This document shows, one piece after another, positions 6,650-7,602 of a DNA stretch of 7,602 nt. The stretch's first letter is position 1, and every line of letters begins with the position of its first letter. Position numbers and translations under genes: made by a program. The notes below the pieces were generated by a model. That model had not been told where the DNA came from and did not search any database. It worked only from the letters and a program-made list of their open reading frames with translations. This DNA comes from DTU018 sp003444615 (GTDB lineage: Bacteria > Bacillota > Syntrophomonadia > Syntrophomonadales > Syntrophomonadaceae). The DNA is taken from assembly GCA_049656905.1 (NCBI GenBank), contig JBASMO010000233.1, forward strand, positions 1 to 7,602. The letters run 5' to 3'.

Positions 6650-6678
6650 ATTATCTACCTTGCCTGGTCTCTAGGCAA
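6650..6678 (-). promoter_or_regulatory. Candidate sigma-A promoter of the 69-aa gene
   Basis: On the minus strand, TTGCCT (6673-6678, -35) is followed by 17 bases and GATAAT (6650-6655, -10). The expected transcript start near 6643 gives a leader of roughly 33 bases containing the AGGAGG. The -35 matches 4 of 6 consensus bases and the -10 matches 5 of 6. Confidence 0.55.
6660..6678. promoter_or_regulatory. Dyad overlapping the -35 box, candidate operator
   Basis: TTGCCT (6660-6665) and AGGCAA (6673-6678) are perfect inverted copies separated by seven bases. One arm is the -35 hexamer of the candidate promoter. A protein bound here would block or modulate the 69-aa gene. Confidence 0.4.
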
Positions 6679-6721
6679 TGATCCGCGTATTTTTTGTATA
6701 CGATCTAAATAAAAGTTCTGA

Positions 6722-6787
6722 AATGTCATCCTAAGCGGTAGCGAAGGATCTACGGCAAGACTCTTCGCTATCGCTCAGAGTGACATT
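6722..6787. repeat. Dispersed palindromic repeat of the TGTCATyCTrAGCG type
   Basis: A 28-base left arm (6722-6749) and right arm (6760-6787) are inverted copies matching at 22 of 28 positions, with a 10-base loop. The arms begin AATGTCA and contain the AGCG(A/G)TAGCGAAG core. Palindromes with this TGTCATTCTGAGCG...CGAAG core are known as high-copy intergenic repeats in Clostridia and several other phyla. No reading frame runs through it. It may fold in RNA, but here it lies between divergent genes, so a terminator role is not needed. Confidence 0.75.
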
Positions 6788-7000
6788 ATTGAAGCTTTTC
6801 TTGAATTATGCAAAATCCTTAAAAGAATAAGTGTAACCGATTATTTACACGTTCTTAGCCTGTACCTCATCTATTCATGGTAGATTATAAGAAAGATCGC
6901 AAGTTACAATTAGAGGTAAGTCCGGGAATAATAAAGTAGTTCAATGCCCTTTTATTTCTAGTGTTTGGGGCCTTGAGTGAAATGAAAGGATGGATATAAT
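6788..7000. other. Leader region of the thioesterase gene
   Basis: These bases between the palindrome and the thioesterase start show no gene. TTACAA (6904-6909), a 17-base spacer and AATAAT (6927-6932) form a modest promoter candidate on the plus strand. That would give a leader of about 60 bases. The ribosome binding site is AAAGGA at 6985-6990. I see no riboswitch-like fold. Confidence 0.35.
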
Positions 7001-7483
7001 ATGCAATTGTCCCCTAAAACTAGTTCTTCGACAGCCATAACTATGAGCCAGGTCGTTTTACCCTACCATGCTAATGTGGCTGGCAATATGCATGGTGGAG
7101 AAGTGATGAAGTTAATGGACTCGGCGGCGGGTGCCGTGGCAGCTCGTCATTGTCTGAGCAATGTGGTGACAGCCAGTGTAACGCAGCTTTCTTTTATAGA
7201 GCCGATTTTCGTGGGAGACCTGGTGATTTGCAATGCGCAGCTTATATATACCGGGAGAACCTCTATGGAAGTTTTTGTGAGTGTTAAGGCTGAGAATCTT
7301 GAAAAAGGCACTATCAAGTATGTCTCCGAAGGTTATTTCTTCATGGTTTCTTTAGATAGAAATGGTCGTCCTGCGGAAGTTCCCCCTCTGGAAATCGAGA
7401 ACGAAGAACAGCAAAAACTTTACGATGAGGCCAAGGCTCGTATTGACAAGATCAAACAAGAAAAAAAGCAGAATAAGTGTTAG
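7001..7483 (+). CDS. Acyl-CoA thioesterase, hotdog fold (YkhA/YciA/BACH family)
   Basis: Encodes 160 residues, the usual length of the single-hotdog members. Members hydrolyse acyl-CoA to free fatty acid and CoA in the cytoplasm as oligomers. The family signature is clear. NVAGNMHGGEVMKLMDSAAG (25-44) holds N25, H31 and the catalytic-type D40 at the head of the hotdog helix. It is followed by VTASVTQLSFIEPIFVGDLV and AQLIYTGRTSMEVFVSVKAEN. The C-terminal 30 residues form a charged Lys/Glu-rich helix. The ATG at 7001 has AAAGGA ten bases upstream. The gene is transcribed away from the nuclease block and is separated from it by a palindromic repeat, so it is more likely ordinary chromosomal metabolism than part of the block. 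Chain-length preference cannot be read from sequence. Confidence 0.93.
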   Translation: MQLSPKTSSSTAITMSQVVLPYHANVAGNMHGGEVMKLMDSAAGAVAARHCLSNVVTASVTQLSFIEPIFVGDLVICNAQLIYTGRTSMEVFVSVKAENLEKGTIKYVSEGYFFMVSLDRNGRPAEVPPLEIENEEQQKLYDEAKARIDKIKQEKKQNKC

Positions 7484-7508
7484 CGTTCGCTGTATGAAGA
7501 AAACCTGT

Positions 7509-7530
7509 GGGGCGATGTGGGCATCGCCCC
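7509..7530. terminator. GC-rich stem-loop after the thioesterase (terminator or GTAGGGGCG-type repeat)
   Basis: GGGGCGATG (7509-7517) pairs perfectly with CATCGCCCC (7522-7530) around a four-base loop, 25 bases after the thioesterase stop. There is no following T-run. Read on the minus strand it starts GTAGGGGCGATG, which resembles dispersed palindromes common in clostridial and cyanobacterial genomes. It may be such a repeat acting as a transcript end. The last 70 bases contain only a short GTAAA/TTTAC dyad (7543-7555). Confidence 0.5.
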
Positions 7531-7602
7531 TACCGTCACCAAGTAAATACTTTACAACATCCCCCTGACAGTTCCAGCTTATGACGGGCATCTAAAACCA
7601 AA

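Noticed and set aside
6686..6702. CGTAT/ATACG hairpin with a T-rich loop as a terminator
   Set aside because: The stem is only five pairs, the T-run is in the loop rather than after the stem, and no gene ends here.
7352..7591. Minus-strand frame of 79 codons at the right edge
   Set aside because: It is antisense to the thioesterase and runs through the palindrome. Its hydrophobic stretch is the complement of the Lys/Glu-rich thioesterase tail.

Overview
The window looks like a chromosomal accessory region from a low-to-mid GC Gram-positive bacterium, most likely of the Clostridia/Peptococcaceae kind. Pointers are strong AGGAGG-type ribosome binding sites in front of most genes, a YkhA/YciA-type acyl-CoA thioesterase, and dispersed palindromes of the TGTCATyCTrAGCG and GTAGGGGCG types. 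No tRNA, rRNA, CRISPR array, transposase or integrase was seen.

Layout. The left edge (2-178, +) holds the last 58 codons of an unrecognised gene. After a stem-loop at 211-256 comes a convergent block of six minus-strand genes, read from 6070 down to 410. In transcription order they are: a PUA-like + HNH endonuclease (6070-5141); an EVE/PUA-like + NucS/DUF91-type PD-(D/E)XK nuclease (5114-4194); a 71-aa basic helical protein (4132-3917); a membrane protein with a J-like domain that lacks HPD (3862-2960); a GmrSD/SspE-like DUF262 + HNH (DUF1524) protein (2893-1079); and a small metzincin-type metalloprotease (943-410). Gaps are 26, 61, 54, 66 and 135 bases, which suggests one or two operons. 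Further right are an AT-rich spacer (6071-6400), a 69-aa coiled-coil gene with its own promoter and dyad (6610-6401, -), a spacer with a dispersed palindrome (6722-6787), and the thioesterase gene (7001-7483, +) followed by a second palindrome.

Interpretation. The block carries three different DNA-cleavage modules and no DNA methyltransferase. The two upstream nucleases each have an N-terminal reader-like domain of the PUA/EVE class, and the third has the DGQQR/HNH arrangement of GmrSD and SspE. This fits modification-dependent (type IV-like) restriction and a small defence island. The membrane-anchored J-like protein with its small partner, and the metzincin, are not standard restriction components. 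They are either passengers or unrecognised parts of the system, and that is the main point of interest. The DUF262 and metzincin genes look visibly more AT-rich than the J-like gene and its small partner, so the block may have been assembled from separate pieces. Joint function is inference from gene order only.
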